A DNA stretch of 52,387 nucleotides. It comes from Clostridium chromiireducens (GTDB lineage: Bacteria; Bacillota; Clostridia; Clostridiales; Clostridiaceae). Location: contig NZ_MZGT01000041.1 in NCBI RefSeq assembly GCF_002029255.1, forward strand, positions 1 to 52,387, read 5' to 3'. This document shows positions 15,894-23,574 of this stretch, one piece after another (position 1 is the first letter of the stretch; every line of letters begins with the position of its first letter). The notes below the pieces were generated by a model. The model made no database searches. It saw nothing but the letters and a program-made list of their open reading frames with translations, and was not told where the DNA came from. The position numbers were made by a program, and so were the translations under genes.

Positions 15894-17195
15894 ATGAACT
15901 TAGATAATATACAAACACTCCCAAATAATATTAGGTGTGAACAGGAGATATTAAGTGGGATATTCTATAACAATAAAATATTGGCGGAAATAATTAATGA
16001 AGTTAAAGTTGAGGATTTTTATAAAACAGCGCATCAAATTATTTATGTTGCTATATGTAAGCTATTTGCTGAAGGGAAAGATATTGATATTACACTTTTA
16101 GTAAATGAGATATGCAAAAATAATCTTGAAAGGGCTGGTGGAATAACCTATATAACTGATATAGCTATAGGTGGACTGCCAATAAAAGCAAAAGAATATA
16201 TAAAGATTTTAAAGGACAAGTCCTATAGAAGAAAAGCTATTAAAGAATTATCAAAAACTATAAAGTTTATGTATGATGAGAATTCTACGCCTGCTGATGT
16301 TATAAGTAAAATGTCAGAAAATCTAGCAAATGACATGAAAAATAAAAGTTCAATATTCAGTGATAGTGATCTTATGGTAAAGACATTAACAGAAATAGAA
16401 AATAGGTATAAAAAGGGCGGAGAAATACCAGGGATGCAAACTGGATTTACTACTTTTGATAAGAGAACTGGAGGATTGCAAAAGGGAGAATTAGTCATAA
16501 TAGCTGGCAGGCCATCTATGGGAAAAACATTAGCTGCATTAAATATAATGGATGGACTAGGTAAGAATGGGTACACTGTGTATTTATCAGAATTAGAAAT
16601 GACAGAGGAATCTCTTGGAATAAGAAGGTTGTCTTACAATGCAAATATTGAAGCTGAAAAATTAAGATTTGGGAAATTAAGCGATAATGATTTTTTAAAA
16701 ATTACAATGATGTCTAATGAATTAGCAAAGAGAAATAAAGTATTCACAGATTGTAGTTCAAACCAAGGACTGCTTCAAATTAAGGCAAAAGCAAAAGCCA
16801 TAAAGCAAGCTCATGGATTAGATGTAATAATAATAGACCATTTAACTTTAATGAACATTCCAGAAAGGGGAACTAGAGATTTGGCAATAGGAGAAGTTAC
16901 AAAGGGGCTTAAAGCTTTAGCAAAAGAATTAGATGTGAATGTTATCCTCTTATGTCAATTATCAAGAGCAGTTGAACAAAGAGCAGAAAAAAGGCCTATG
17001 CTTTCAGATTTGAGGGAGTCCGGAAATATTGAACAGGACGCAGATTTAGTAATGTTTATGTATAGAGATGATTATTATAATATAGAATCAGAAGATAAAG
17101 GAATAATTGAATGGATCATAAGCAAGCAGCGTAATGGGAGAACTGGAACTTTAAAGTTTGCGTATGTAGATAAATATCAGAAGATAGGGGACTAG
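15894..17195 (+). CDS. Replicative DNA helicase, DnaB family (phage-type)
   Basis: A 433-aa helicase. Residues ~8-110 are the DnaB N-terminal primase-interaction domain (NNIRCEQEILSGIFY). The RecA-like motor has Walker A GRPSMGKT at ~204-211, Walker B VIIIDHLTLM, the LCQLSRAVEQR motif and the SDLRESGNIEQDADLVMFMYR segment. It is a little shorter than the host DnaB (~440-450 aa), as in many phages. Ribosome binding site AGGAGGGGG. Last gene of the phage early region in this window; no primase or DnaC follows. Confidence 0.94.
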   Translation: MNLDNIQTLPNNIRCEQEILSGIFYNNKILAEIINEVKVEDFYKTAHQIIYVAICKLFAEGKDIDITLLVNEICKNNLERAGGITYITDIAIGGLPIKAKEYIKILKDKSYRRKAIKELSKTIKFMYDENSTPADVISKMSENLANDMKNKSSIFSDSDLMVKTLTEIENRYKKGGEIPGMQTGFTTFDKRTGGLQKGELVIIAGRPSMGKTLAALNIMDGLGKNGYTVYLSELEMTEESLGIRRLSYNANIEAEKLRFGKLSDNDFLKITMMSNELAKRNKVFTDCSSNQGLLQIKAKAKAIKQAHGLDVIIIDHLTLMNIPERGTRDLAIGEVTKGLKALAKELDVNVILLCQLSRAVEQRAEKRPMLSDLRESGNIEQDADLVMFMYRDDYYNIESEDKGIIEWIISKQRNGRTGTLKFAYVDKYQKIGD

Positions 17196-17229
17196 GCCTT
17201 ACAGTGTAATGGTTTAAGTGATATCATAA

Positions 17230-17247
17230 CGTATAACGGATTATACG
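17230..17247. repeat. Short palindrome downstream of the phage helicase
   Basis: CGTATAA-CGGA-TTATACG is a perfect 7-bp inverted repeat just after the last phage gene. It has no T-run, so it is not a clear terminator. It could be a protein site or part of a lost attachment region; nothing here decides. Confidence 0.3.
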
Positions 17248-17310
17248 AAAACATAATCAAGGTTTATAGAGTTAATATTGTTTAAAGGGATTAATCAGAA
17301 GAATGTAATG

Positions 17311-17338
17311 TTGAATAATGTCGAAAAGATGTTATTAT
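17311..17338 (+). promoter_or_regulatory. Promoter with overlapping candidate Spo0A box
   Basis: TTGAAT, a 16-bp spacer and TATTAT make a plausible SigA promoter for the CAP-domain gene. TGTCGAA (17319-17325), which matches the 0A-box consensus TGNCGAA, lies in its spacer. Downstream, TGACCTC (17345) and GAGGTCA (17420) bracket a hairpin-forming leader. Confidence 0.45.
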
Positions 17339-17457
17339 AGAGACATGACCTCACTCGAAAACAACAAACTTTAAAAACAATTATTAATTAAATGATTATT
17401 GTTTATATGAAAAATTAAGAGGTCAAATAAAAGATAGTTAAAAGGAGAGAAAAACTA

Positions 17458-18036
17458 ATGAGAAAGAATTTATGTAAAAAGATGGTAACAGCAGTTATTG
17501 CAGCTACAACTATGGCAAGTTTCTCATCATTAGGAGTATCAGCAGCAACAGTTAGCCCGTACACAACTACAACAACAGCTAGTACATCTAAAGCTGTAAC
17601 TACAATCAGTGTAACAGGATTACCGAAGTTACCGACAAAATATCCAATAAGTGTACAAGCTAGTGCTGAACAAAAAATCCTTGAATTAATGAATGCAAAG
17701 AGAACTGCAGCTGGTTTAAAACCATTAACTATGGATAATACATTATTACAAGTGGCTAGATATAAGAGTGATGATATGATACAATACAACTTCTTCAGCC
17801 ATACAAATCCAGACGGAACAAAGTGGGTAAACTGGTTACAGACAATAGGATATAAATACACATCAACAGGAGAAAATATTGCATATAATACATATGATGC
17901 GGTTGAATTATTCAATCAATGGTGGAATTCACCAGGTCATAGAGCGAATATGATGAACTCTTCATATAATAAAGTTGGTATAGGTGTTATTCAGGGAAAT
18001 GGGAAAATCATGGGTACACAAACGTTCTCAAATTAA
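17458..18036 (+). CDS. Secreted CAP/SCP (YkwD-like) domain protein
   Basis: A 192-aa exported protein. A Sec signal peptide covers ~1-30 (KKMVTAVIAATTMASFSSLGVSAAT, AxA-type cleavage). A Thr/Ser-rich linker follows, then a CAP domain (~65-192) with LELMNAKRTAAGLKPL, the SHTNPDGT His, GENIAYN and WWNSPGHRANMMNSSYNKVGIG, which is the conserved CAP signature. These small extracellular proteins occur in many Bacillota, some linked to spores or peptidoglycan. Monocistronic, with its own promoter and terminator. Confidence 0.93.
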   Translation: MRKNLCKKMVTAVIAATTMASFSSLGVSAATVSPYTTTTTASTSKAVTTISVTGLPKLPTKYPISVQASAEQKILELMNAKRTAAGLKPLTMDNTLLQVARYKSDDMIQYNFFSHTNPDGTKWVNWLQTIGYKYTSTGENIAYNTYDAVELFNQWWNSPGHRANMMNSSYNKVGIGVIQGNGKIMGTQTFSN

Positions 18037-18091
18037 TAATTATGAATATAATTAGATAGATAGTAATTTAAACTTATAACCTTTTCTCACT

Positions 18092-18142
18092 AAAACTTAA
18101 AGCAGTAGAAGGAAAAATCCATCTACTGCTTTAAGTTTTTAT
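18092..18142. terminator. Bidirectional terminator between convergent genes
   Basis: An 18-bp perfect stem (18092-18109 with 18122-18139) with A-run and T-run flanks lies between the CAP gene (plus) and the DUF3888 gene (minus). It fits as a shared terminator for both. Confidence 0.88.
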
Positions 18143-18146
18143 AATA

Positions 18147-18578
18147 TTATTTTAAATTAGGTGGAATCGGAAAACTTTTAATATGCTTAAATTCTTCAAC
18201 TTGAGTTTCACTTGGAGTTATTCTTATTGTAATATCATCAATTCCTATAGTATTGTGTGCTCCAACAAAAGGTCTGATTTGAAGTTTTATTATAAATTCA
18301 AATGAACGATAACTTGGTCTTTCTATTTTTAAAAATTTTATATCAAATAAATCATATAGAAGTGGTTGACCATAATGAGTTTCTACTTCACGACTAATAT
18401 AAGGGACTATCAATGTAACTATTATATCTTTATATAGTTCTTCTATAGAGCCTTCTTTTGGAGTGTATTCATAAGGTATGCCTTGTTTAGCATTATTATT
18501 TTGTTCGGCAATAACTTCTTGAGGAGTACAATATACAAAACACATTATTAAATAGCATATAACTAATATTTTTTTCAT
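18147..18578 (-). CDS. DUF3888 domain secreted protein
   Basis: A 143-aa protein with a signal peptide (KKILVICYLIMCFVYCTPQEVIA). The mature part begins with YTPKEGSIEELYKDIIVTLIVPYISREVETHYG, which matches DUF3888 proteins of Bacillus and Clostridium (~120-150 aa, exported, function unknown). Start taken at 18578, which places the signal peptide at the N-terminus and has GGTGAT upstream; a longer frame starting at 18680 would add 34 unlikely residues. Confidence 0.8.
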   Translation of the reverse strand: MKKILVICYLIMCFVYCTPQEVIAEQNNNAKQGIPYEYTPKEGSIEELYKDIIVTLIVPYISREVETHYGQPLLYDLFDIKFLKIERPSYRSFEFIIKLQIRPFVGAHNTIGIDDITIRITPSETQVEEFKHIKSFPIPPNLK

Positions 18579-18664
18579 TATTATCACCGTCCAGCAGCTA
18601 GTTTTATTAGTATGCCACATTATATTTTTCAGATACATAATATATAGAAATTGTATAATACTCC

Positions 18665-18700
18665 AAAACACATTATTCAAATTGAGTGATGTGTTTTTTT
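18665..18700 (+). terminator. Possible plus-strand terminator with no matching gene
   Basis: AAAACACAT pairs with ATGTGTTTT across a 15-base loop, followed by more T. No plus-strand gene ends just before it, so it may be left over from a deleted gene, or chance. Confidence 0.35.
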
Positions 18701-18772
18701 AATCTTAAATTTGTCTGGTATTACAAACTTATTCTAAACTGAAAAAATTTAATTAAAGTGAAGGTGAAATTA

Positions 18773-18994
18773 ATGAATAGTTTCTATGAAAAATATATTT
18801 TAGGCAATTGGAAATATGAAGATGGGAAAGGTGTTCTAAGGGTTGAAAAGATAGGTGAAACATACAAGTGCGTGTGGAAGATAGATAAAGAAAATGATTA
18901 TAAAAGGAATAATATTATACATAACTTTCTTGAAAAATGTAGTGATTTAGTCTTAGGGTTACTGAATCAAATATGGGAAAGAAAATATAATTAA
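18773..18994 (+). CDS. Hypothetical protein, 73 aa
   Basis: A short charged protein (NSFYEKYILGNWKYEDGKGVLRV...), possibly beta-rich at the start and helical at the end. Start set at 18773 behind AAGGTGAAA. No family recognised. It may be the front part of a longer gene, since the end (QIWERKYN) is abrupt and no terminator follows. Confidence 0.45.
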   Translation: MNSFYEKYILGNWKYEDGKGVLRVEKIGETYKCVWKIDKENDYKRNNIIHNFLEKCSDLVLGLLNQIWERKYN

Positions 18995-19076
18995 TACCTG
19001 ATGGTAATTTATAACGAAACTATTACCTATGATTAATAAAAGAAACATATTTATTTTAAATAATGGAGGATTTAAC

Positions 19077-19561
19077 ATGGAACTAAATATAAAACAAATG
19101 AATTATAACGAAGCAAAACAAATTTCAAAATGGATTTATAAAGAACCTTATTCAATTTATAGTATGGATGAAAGTGAAAATTGTATAAACGAACTTCTTA
19201 ATGGTTATTATTATTCAGCTTCAGAGGAAAAAACAATCTTGTAGGGTATTATTGTTTTGGAGAATCTGCTCAAGTTCCAGCTGGAAATAAATTTGGAGTA
19301 TATGATTTAAACCATATTACTGATGTTGGTTTAGGAATAAAACCAGATTTGTGCGATCAAGGATTAGGAGAGATTTTTTTGAGTAGTGGTTTAGATTTTG
19401 CACGAAATAAACTACTAGCAAAAGAATATCGATTAACAGTGGCAAGTTTTAATCAACGCGCAATAAAAATATATCAACGGCTGGGTTTCAAAAAAGTTAA
19501 TAATTTTGAAAGAATATCAGAGTTTGGAAAAACTGAATTTTGGGTTATGATTCTATATTAA
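19077..19561 (+). pseudogene. GNAT acetyltransferase with a -1 frameshift in a poly(A) run
   Basis: The first frame (19077-19244, ribosome binding site GGAGG) gives MELNIKQMNYNEAKQISKW and stops soon after SASEEK. A second frame continues as NLVGYYCFGES, then a GNAT core with GLGIKPDLCDQGLGEIFLSSGL (acetyl-CoA loop) and IKIYQRLGFKK. The frames join if one A is added to the six-A run near 19228-19233. With the base restored it is about 161 aa, a full GNAT domain. Either a real pseudogene, a slippery or phase-variable gene, or a base-calling error. Confidence 0.8.
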
Positions 19562-19618
19562 GAAAGAGTAATTTAAGACACCATGTGTAGATATGGTGTA
19601 GTAAATTATAACAATGTT

Positions 19619-19662
19619 CTTTGAAAATCAAATAATACAATATTTACAATTTATGTTATAAT
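19619..19662 (+). promoter_or_regulatory. Recurring promoter module, copy before the 19702 gene
   Basis: TTGAAAATCAAATAATAC, then ATTTACAATTTATGTTATAAT with an extended -10 (TGTTATAAT; TATAAT at 19657-19662). It is preceded by GTAGATATGGTGTAGTAAATTA, also part of the repeated module. Confidence 0.6.
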
Positions 19663-19701
19663 TAATTAGGAATAGTAAATTCAAGGGAGAGAGGGAAATG
19701 G

Positions 19702-19935
19702 ATGATACAACTAGGGAACGCACTTATTCTTTTAGCACTTATAATGGCTCTATTTTTGGCTGTTATTGCAATAATCCGAGGATATAAAGGTATGAAGATG
19801 AGCAAATGTTTTGATACATCTGATAAAAAAATAAAAGTTGGTTATTGGTTGCTTTCGGCTATACATATGTGGGCGGGCATTTTAATAACTTTGTGTTATA
19901 TGATTGCAGGAGTATTAATTTTAAATAAATTATAA
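19702..19935 (+). CDS. Small membrane protein, 77 aa
   Basis: Two hydrophobic segments (~5-26 and ~50-74) separated by a basic loop (RGYKGMKMSKCFDTSDKKIK). No family recognised. It follows a promoter module and GGGAGAGAGGG. The next small membrane protein starts 13 bp downstream, so the two are probably co-transcribed and may work together. Confidence 0.6.
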   Translation: MIQLGNALILLALIMALFLAVIAIIRGYKGMKMSKCFDTSDKKIKVGYWLLSAIHMWAGILITLCYMIAGVLILNKL

Positions 19936-19948
19936 GGGATGTGATCTT

Positions 19949-20212
19949 ATGGGATTTCTATTTATTCTACCATTTATTGCGGCTATAATTGGAATTTTTA
20001 TTGCGTTTATTTGTTTTATTGGAGCATGTCTGATAATTATTGGTGGTACAGGCATAGGAATGAATAAAATATACTTGAAACAGATGGAAACAAAAAATAG
20101 TGTATTAAAACCTTTATTTAATACAGGCTCAATAATTTTAGGAATTATATTTATACTATTTCCTTTAGGATGTGTTTTATCTGGGATTATTTTTTCATTA
20201 TCATCAAAATAA
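19949..20212 (+). CDS. Small membrane protein, 87 aa
   Basis: Two hydrophobic stretches (~3-35, ~60-83) around a polar loop (NKIYLKQMETKNSVLKPL). Ribosome binding site AAGGGATGTG. Second gene of a two-gene unit with the 77-aa membrane protein. Function unknown. Confidence 0.6.
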   Translation: MGFLFILPFIAAIIGIFIAFICFIGACLIIIGGTGIGMNKIYLKQMETKNSVLKPLFNTGSIILGIIFILFPLGCVLSGIIFSLSSK

Positions 20213-20308
20213 GTATATAAGAATCGTTTATAGTATGAGCATAATCTATAGTAAATTTAATTCACAATATTCATAATATGAATCAATAAAAATAAATAGC
20301 AAATTGTA

Positions 20309-20347
20309 AAATCGTATTATTCAAGAGATTGAATTTGCGATTTTTTT
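20309..20347 (+). terminator. Terminator of the small-membrane-protein pair
   Basis: AAATCGTATTATTCAA pairs imperfectly with TTGAATTTGCGATTT around GAGA, followed by seven T in all. A very similar hairpin (24136-24170) follows the arr gene, so the terminator itself belongs to the repeated intergenic material. Confidence 0.75.
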
Positions 20348-20394
20348 AATGCGTCATACTACTAAGGGGCAAATAAAAAAAGATTTTAATTTAT

Positions 20395-20490
20395 TTTCCC
20401 CCCGTCTATGTAAAACCTAATAGAAAGGGTTCTTTCAGACCACATGCTCTCATTAGTACACGAAAAATTCCCTAAATGAATTTTTGCAAA
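20395..20490 (+). repeat. CCCCCC / CCCTAAATGAA intergenic repeat, copy 2
   Basis: TTTTCCCCCCGTCTATG, then CAGACCACATGCTCTCATTAG and AAATTCCCTAAATGAATTTT. The order and spacing of blocks match copy 1 (7417-7500) and copy 3 (40925-41015). The GC hairpin is less perfect here. Most of the 431-bp gap 20213-20643 is this repeat plus terminator and promoter module. Confidence 0.6.
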
Positions 20491-20532
20491 TAGAGAATAT
20501 GTAGACATGATGTAGTAAATTATTAAAATGGC

Positions 20533-20573
20533 CTTTGAAAATTGATATACGATATTTAAAATTATGCTATAAT
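20533..20573 (+). promoter_or_regulatory. Recurring promoter module before the glycosidase gene
   Basis: CTTTGAAAATTGATATACG, then ATTTAAAATTATGCTATAAT (TATAAT 20568-20573, TGC extended -10). Preceded by the shared GTAGACATGATGTAGTAAATTATT. Confidence 0.6.
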
Positions 20574-20643
20574 AACAATGTATTTGAAAAAATTACCATA
20601 TAAGATTTGTAGAGATATAGAACAAAGGGGGAAAAATAAATAA

Positions 20644-21789
20644 ATGACTTATAAGAACAATTGTAAAGTAATTCGTAAACTGAGAAACATAGCCTTAGTA
20701 GCAGCTACTTTCACTAGTCTATTTCTTGTTTCATATAGTGTACAAGCTGCAATGCTTACTAATGATCAAACATTAAATTCAATAGGATGGACAGTTGATG
20801 GAAAGAAGGTTAAATCAGGTAGTTTATCAACAGACTATACTATTCAACAAGTATTAATTGATGTAGATAAATTTAAATTAAATACATTAAATATACCTGT
20901 AATGGTGAATATAAATGATACTAATTCAAGCAGTATGTTAGTTGATAAAACAAGTGAAAGTAAAGCAATAGAGTTAATTACACAATTAAAAAATTCAAAT
21001 AAAAATATAAACATAATATTAGAGCCATATCCTTGGATAGCAAATGGAATGAAAGCTGAAACTGAATGGAAACCTGGCAATATGGACTTCTTTTTTCAAA
21101 CTTGGAAGACATATGTACTAAAAACATTAATAGATGATATTGCAGTACCATATAATGTAACCGCATTAAACATAGGAAGTAATTTTGTTAATATGGAATC
21201 TAGAGAAAATGATTGGTGCGATATTGTAGATTATGTAAGAGAAAATTATAAAGGATTAGTGACATATAGAACTAATAAATGGGATACTGCTTCATGGGCA
21301 CCAGATAGTATTACTGCATATAATAATAAGTTAAATAATAAATTATTTTCAAAAGTAGATTTTATTTCTATAGCAGCTTATTTTGAGCTTACTGATAATG
21401 CCACAAATACAGTTGAAGATCTTTCAAAATCAATAGAAAATTCACAAATAACAATTAGTGGAAATGTTAGACATCAAAATATAAAACAAGAAATAAAAAA
21501 TTTTTATGATAAATGGAATAAACCTATTTTCTTTGGAGAACTTGGTTTCCCTAAGTTTAATTATACATCACATGAGCCATGGAACTGGAATCCATACAAC
21601 AATAATAATGTTATTAATGGTGTTGAACAAGCTAATTGTTTTGAAGCCTATAGAAGAGAGTTCGAAAACGAACCTTGGTTTTTAGGATTTTCTATTTTTG
21701 CAATAGGCGAACAAAGTAATGATAAGCATTATTATCCAAGTCAACAAAGTACAGTAGTTATAAGAAATTGGTATAGTAATGAACGGTAA
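20644..21789 (+). CDS. Secreted GH113-like TIM-barrel glycoside hydrolase
   Basis: A 381-aa exported protein with a signal peptide (RNIALVAATFTSLFLVSYSVQA). The mature part looks like the clan GH-A TIM barrel of family GH113 (beta-mannanases) and relatives: NTLNIPVMVNI, IILEPYPW, then ALNIGSNF at the beta-4 position and KPIFFGELGFPKF carrying the expected nucleophile Glu at beta-7. At beta-4 active members have Glu (GTEL-like); here it reads GSNF, so the acid/base may be missing or shifted. Substrate not determined. Monocistronic behind a promoter module. Confidence 0.7.
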   Translation: MTYKNNCKVIRKLRNIALVAATFTSLFLVSYSVQAAMLTNDQTLNSIGWTVDGKKVKSGSLSTDYTIQQVLIDVDKFKLNTLNIPVMVNINDTNSSSMLVDKTSESKAIELITQLKNSNKNINIILEPYPWIANGMKAETEWKPGNMDFFFQTWKTYVLKTLIDDIAVPYNVTALNIGSNFVNMESRENDWCDIVDYVRENYKGLVTYRTNKWDTASWAPDSITAYNNKLNNKLFSKVDFISIAAYFELTDNATNTVEDLSKSIENSQITISGNVRHQNIKQEIKNFYDKWNKPIFFGELGFPKFNYTSHEPWNWNPYNNNNVINGVEQANCFEAYRREFENEPWFLGFSIFAIGEQSNDKHYYPSQQSTVVIRNWYSNER

Positions 21790-21884
21790 AATTGTTTGTA
21801 TTTATAAAAATAAATAATATATAGAGAAATTATTATATAAAGTTACGTGTATAATATTTTTTTAAATGTTACCTAGGAGATTTA

Positions 21885-22004
21885 GTGAATAATAAATTTA
21901 AAGAAACAGAAGAAGCACTTTTAAATCATAAATCAAATAAATCATATTTAGAGATATTTAAAAATGAGGTTAAAGGAGTAGGAGCAGTAGATTATTCAAT
22001 ATAA
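21885..22004 (+). CDS. 39-aa duplicated peptide, copy 1
   Basis: GTG start behind TAGGAGATTTA, giving MNNKFKETEEALLNHKSNKS and ending GVGAVDYSI. The twin at 23337 differs by two residues. The end resembles the EYRGVGAIGY stretch near the front of phage sigma-like regulators (ArpU/DUF1492 type), so it may be a truncated N-terminus; that link is weak. Confidence 0.4.
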   Translation: MNNKFKETEEALLNHKSNKSYLEIFKNEVKGVGAVDYSI

Positions 22005-22079
22005 GAAGTAAGAAGATTTGAATTAATTCGAAGTTATATCGAAAAGTGTAGATTTGACGTAGTAAATTATTAAAATGAT

Positions 22080-22123
22080 CTTTGAAAATCGAATAATGCG
22101 ATTTTTACAAAATATGTTATAAT
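22080..22123 (+). promoter_or_regulatory. Recurring promoter module at the end of direct repeat copy 1
   Basis: CTTTGAAAATCGAATAATGC, then ATTTTTACAAAATATGTTATAAT split as ATTTTTACAA and AATATGTTATAAT; TATAAT at 22118-22123 with TG extended -10. It probably drove the HhH gene whose remnant follows, and now the SEDS-like gene. Confidence 0.6.
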
Positions 22124-22144
22124 TAATACAGAATAGTACAAAAA

Positions 22145-22252
22145 TATGATGAAAAAGAATTTTCTCAATTACATGGAATAGGAAAAAATGCAATGAGTAT
22201 TATTAAGCAAATTATGAGAGAGAATGGATTATCATTTTCCCCAAAAAAATAA
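22145..22252 (+). pseudogene. C-terminal remnant of a helix-hairpin-helix DNA-binding protein
   Basis: An open frame of 35 codons without a start: KEFSQLHGIGKNAMSIIKQI, then ENGLSFSPKK. This matches the C-terminal HhH of small RNA-polymerase-alpha-CTD-like proteins that end in a G-[IV]-G-x-x-A-[IM]-x-I-[LI]-K pattern. The front half is missing; a promoter module sits immediately upstream, so the deletion removed the start and N-terminus. Confidence 0.6.
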
Positions 22253-22348
22253 AAGAAAAAAGCAGAGAGCTTCACAATTTTCCTATATTGTCTCCATGAA
22301 ACTTAAGGAGCAACAGTAGTTAAGTGAACTGTTATTAAGGAGTTTGTA

Positions 22349-23215
22349 ATGAAAAAAGTAAGATTATTAAATTTTATACCACTAATAATTGCAGCGCCTC
22401 CAGTCATTATTGGAGTGATAGTAATGTATTTACACAATGTTGCTGTCTTTACTGTTGGACAAAATATTTTTTGTTTATTAATAGGGGGATTGATTTCATC
22501 TTTTGTTGTATCAAGAAAAGAAAAAAAGAAAGGTATTAATACTGAGAGCATCACTATATTTGTCTCAGTAATACTACTATTTCTAACTCTTATTAATTCA
22601 GGAATGGAAGGGGTACATAGATGGATATCTCTTGGACCAATTAAGTTCTATGTGGCAAGTATAGTTTTGCCTATTGTGATTATTAAGTTATCAGGGTTAT
22701 TGGTGAATGGAAAACAGTGGGCGACCATAATTACTACAATAATTGTATCACTCCTTTTACTAAGACAGCCAGATGCTTCGCAGTTAACTGCATTTATAAT
22801 TCCAATGATTATTCTTATATGGAATAATACCAGAAACAATATAATTCGTTTTAGTATTGCAGGAGCACTTTTAATAATGGCTGTTGTTTCGTGGGTGTAT
22901 TTAGATGCATTACCACCTGTATCATATGTAGAAGAAATACTTAGTCTGGCAGCGAATACCGGAATCATATGGTTTGTTTTAGGAGTTATATCATTAATTA
23001 TATTACCATTGCCATTTATAATCTTTCCCCAAAAGAACTCAAAACTAATATCCAGGTGTATTGGTATATATTTTATTATTATATTGATATCTACACAATT
23101 TGGGAACTTCCCAATTCCATTGATGGGATACGGGATTTCTCCTATTATAGGTTACTTTATAGCAATTACCTGGCTGGTTAAGGATAAAGTCAAAAAGAAA
23201 AATCAGATAAAATAA
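22349..23215 (+). CDS. Polytopic membrane protein, diverged SEDS (FtsW/RodA)-like
   Basis: A 288-aa protein with about eight hydrophobic segments. The stretch GVHRWISLGPIKFYVASIVL resembles the RWIDLGP...PSELAK loop of FtsW/RodA, LLRQPDASQLTAFII resembles the QPDLGTA motif, and PLMGYGISPIIGYFIAITWL resembles the final P-x-SYGGSS-helix. It is ~100 residues shorter than true SEDS enzymes and the key Asp regions are altered, so glycosyltransferase activity is doubtful. Ribosome binding site AAGGAG. It stands alone between the two copies of the direct repeat. Confidence 0.6.
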   Translation: MKKVRLLNFIPLIIAAPPVIIGVIVMYLHNVAVFTVGQNIFCLLIGGLISSFVVSRKEKKKGINTESITIFVSVILLFLTLINSGMEGVHRWISLGPIKFYVASIVLPIVIIKLSGLLVNGKQWATIITTIIVSLLLLRQPDASQLTAFIIPMIILIWNNTRNNIIRFSIAGALLIMAVVSWVYLDALPPVSYVEEILSLAANTGIIWFVLGVISLIILPLPFIIFPQKNSKLISRCIGIYFIIILISTQFGNFPIPLMGYGISPIIGYFIAITWLVKDKVKKKNQIK

Positions 23216-23336
23216 TCGATTATGTTAATTCGTAACATTCTGAAATCATGAATCAATAAAAATAAATAATATATTGAGAGATTATTATTTAAAGTTACGT
23301 GTATGATATTTTTTTAAATGTTACCGAGGAGATTTA

Positions 23337-23456
23337 GTGAATAATAAATTTAAAGAAACAGAAGAAGCACGTTTAAATCATAAATCAAATAAATCATATT
23401 TAGAGATATTTAAAAATGAGGTTAAAGCAGTAGGAGCAGTAGATTATTCAATATAA
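23337..23456 (+). CDS. 39-aa duplicated peptide, copy 2
   Basis: Same start (GTG) and ribosome binding site as the copy at 21885; differs by Leu to Arg (about residue 12) and Gly to Ala. Both copies stay open, but 39 codons is too short to prove selection. Confidence 0.4.
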   Translation: MNNKFKETEEARLNHKSNKSYLEIFKNEVKAVGAVDYSI

Positions 23457-23530
23457 GAAGTAAGAAGATTTGAATTAAATCGAAGTTATTTTGAAAAGTG
23501 TAGATTTGACATAGTAAATTAGAGCAAGTT

Positions 23531-23574
23531 CTATGAAAATTGAAGAATGTGACAGTTACAATCTATGTTATAAT
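23531..23574 (+). promoter_or_regulatory. Recurring promoter module before arr
   Basis: TATGAAAATTGAAGAATGTG, then GTTACAATCTATGTTATAAT with TG-extended -10 (TATAAT 23569-23574). Transcription would start about 90 bp before the arr start codon. Confidence 0.55.

Larger units (their letters stand above)
21806..22130 (+). repeat. 325-bp direct repeat, copy 1
   Basis: Near-identical to 23258-23580. Both contain a leader (AAGTTACGTGTATAATATTT; the second copy has one change), a 39-codon frame and a promoter module at the end. Differences are scattered single bases. The two copies bracket the HhH remnant and the SEDS-like gene. Confidence 0.85.

Noticed and set aside
8472..17195. A complete inducible prophage
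   Set aside because: Integrase, terminase, capsid, tail and lysis genes are all absent within the window and ordinary chromosomal genes flank both sides.
17415..17915. Minus-strand open frame opposite the CAP-domain gene
   Set aside because: The plus-strand product has a signal peptide and the full CAP signature; the reverse frame has no start context or motif.
22303..22968. Minus-strand open frames opposite the SEDS-like gene
   Set aside because: No ribosome binding sites; the plus-strand frame has a strong one and a coherent membrane topology.
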